Translations under genes and position numbers: made by a program
The notes under the pieces: model-generated
Databases searched by the model: none
What the model was told of the DNA's origin: nothing
The model's input: only the letters and a program-made list of their open reading frames with translations
Assembly: GCA_023265535.1 (NCBI GenBank)
Contig: JAHFTI010000217.1
Location: forward strand, 1-7,121
Reading direction: 5' to 3'
From: Opitutaceae bacterium
Lineage (GTDB): Bacteria > Verrucomicrobiota > Verrucomicrobiia > Opitutales > Opitutaceae
DNA length: 7,121 nt
Shown: in pieces, positions 6,369 through 7,121 of the stretch
How positions within the stretch are numbered: the stretch's first letter is position 1
Layout of the letters: every line of letters begins with the position of its first letter

Positions 6369-6550
6369 GATTAGCTCAGGTAAAGGTTGAAAGGCGCAGA
6401 AGGTAGAAAGATTTGGCGTCTGGCAAGGGTAAGAAATCAAAGAAGATTTGAACGCGCAGGGCCCGGACCGGGGCACATTTTGCCCGCGGCGAGCGCTTTT
6501 CCCTTCTGCTCGCTTGATTCAAACCCGCCTTTGGTACCAAGCTGTCAGCT
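6369..6550. promoter_or_regulatory. Divergent intergenic region, fabG / pseudouridine synthase
   Basis: This 182 bp gap must hold the promoters for fabG (leftwards) and the pseudouridine synthase (rightwards). It is more AT-rich at the fabG side. It contains a GCGAGC / GCTCGC inverted repeat (6489-6494 and 6508-6513) and a perfect palindrome TTGGTACCAA (6531-6540) ten bases before ATG 6551. No pair of -35 and -10 boxes stands out on either strand, so I place no exact promoter. Confidence 0.45.
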
Positions 6551-7121
6551 ATGTCCGAAGAACCCATCCGCCTCCAGAAATTCCTCGCCGACGCCGGTGT
6601 CTGCTCACGCCGTGCCGCCGAGGTGGCCATCCGCGAGGGTCAGGTGTGGGTCAATGGCAAGCGCGCCGAGCTCGGCCAGAAGGTGGACCCCGAGGTGGAT
6701 CGCATCACTTTTGGCAGCAAGCAGATCAAGCCCCAGAACCAGCCCCGCATGACCGTGGTCGTGCACAAGCCCCGCGGCCTCATCTGCTCGAACGACGATC
6801 CGCACAATCCCGAGACCGTCTTCAGCCTGCTCCCTCGCCAGCTCGCCCGCTACCGCTTTTTCTGCGCCGGCCGCCTCGACAAGGACAGCGAGGGCCTGGT
6901 CATCCTCACCACGGACGGCGACCTCGCCCACCGCCTCATGCACCCCGCCAGCGAGGTCGTAAAGCGCTACGCCGTGCGCCTCGAGGAGCCCTTCCCGGCC
7001 GCCAAGATGAAGCTGCTGCTGCGCGGCGTCGTCGCCGAGGGCGAGACCCTCAAGGTCGAGTACGCCAACATGCTGCATCCGCGCATGGACGGCAGCTCCG
7101 ACTCGCTCGACGTCCACCTTC
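6551..7121 (+). CDS. RsuA/RluB-family rRNA pseudouridine synthase (partial, C-terminus missing)
   Basis: Enzymes of this family convert a specific uridine of ribosomal RNA to pseudouridine. The 190 residues visible begin with an S4 RNA-binding domain (IRLQKFLADAGVCSRRAAE at 6-24, then GQVWVNGK at 30-37). The catalytic domain follows: HKPRGLICS at 72-80, VFSLLP at 90-95, and the signature GRLDKDSEGLVILTTDGDL at 107-125, with Asp110 the catalytic residue, then AHRLMHP and KRYAVRL. The N-terminal S4 domain and the S-E-G-L form separate it from TruA, TruB and the RluA group. The DDP and VF.LLP pattern looks most like RluB (23S U2605), but RsuA, RluE or RluF cannot be excluded without the end of the protein. 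The frame stays open to the right edge. There is no clear Shine-Dalgarno sequence; the start matches the usual distance to the S4 domain. Confidence 0.93.
   Translation, partial: MSEEPIRLQKFLADAGVCSRRAAEVAIREGQVWVNGKRAELGQKVDPEVDRITFGSKQIKPQNQPRMTVVVHKPRGLICSNDDPHNPETVFSLLPRQLARYRFFCAGRLDKDSEGLVILTTDGDLAHRLMHPASEVVKRYAVRLEEPFPAAKMKLLLRGVVAEGETLKVEYANMLHPRMDGSSDSLDVHL

Noticed and set aside
6489..6513. GCGAGC / GCTCGC hairpin ahead of the pseudouridine synthase as a riboswitch or leader terminator
   Set aside because: Only six base pairs with a 13-base loop, no T-run after it and no known riboswitch core.

Overview
The window is GC-rich (roughly 65-75% in the coding parts by hand count) and tightly packed, with seven protein genes on both strands and no RNA gene, insertion sequence or CRISPR array that I can see. 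A PEP-CTERM protein, a Gram-negative style carboxyl-terminal processing protease and weak or missing Shine-Dalgarno sequences in front of most genes suggest a Verrucomicrobiota-like bacterium, perhaps Opitutae. That assignment is inference from gene style, not from a search.

Left third: two minus-strand genes are read leftwards. ctpA (periplasmic S41 Ser/Lys protease) is followed by tsaD (tRNA t6A37 synthesis) through a 4-base ATGA overlap, and tsaD runs off the left edge. Divergent from ctpA, on the plus strand, is a protein of the MidA/NDUFAF7 methyltransferase family. Its SAM-binding motif is badly eroded, which makes it the most unusual protein here. It is followed by a secreted PEP-CTERM protein with lower GC content. 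A strong bidirectional terminator at 3806-3841 separates these plus-strand genes from the fatty-acid cluster that converges on them.

Right half: fabG, acpP and fabF are read leftwards from about 6368 to 3895. They encode the ketoreductase, the acyl carrier protein and the condensing enzyme KAS II of type II fatty acid synthesis. A long hairpin followed by a T-run lies between acpP and fabF, so many transcripts probably end after acpP, giving more carrier protein than condensing enzyme. The usual plsX-fabH-fabD partners are not upstream of fabG. Instead a divergent pseudouridine synthase of the RsuA/RluB type begins at 6551 and runs off the right edge.

Most of the window is ordinary housekeeping. 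The points worth a second look are the degenerate methyltransferase, the acpP-fabF terminator, a four-residue insertion in the acyl carrier protein, and the compositional break between the body and anchor of the PEP-CTERM gene. I see no clear sign of a new defence or mobile system.
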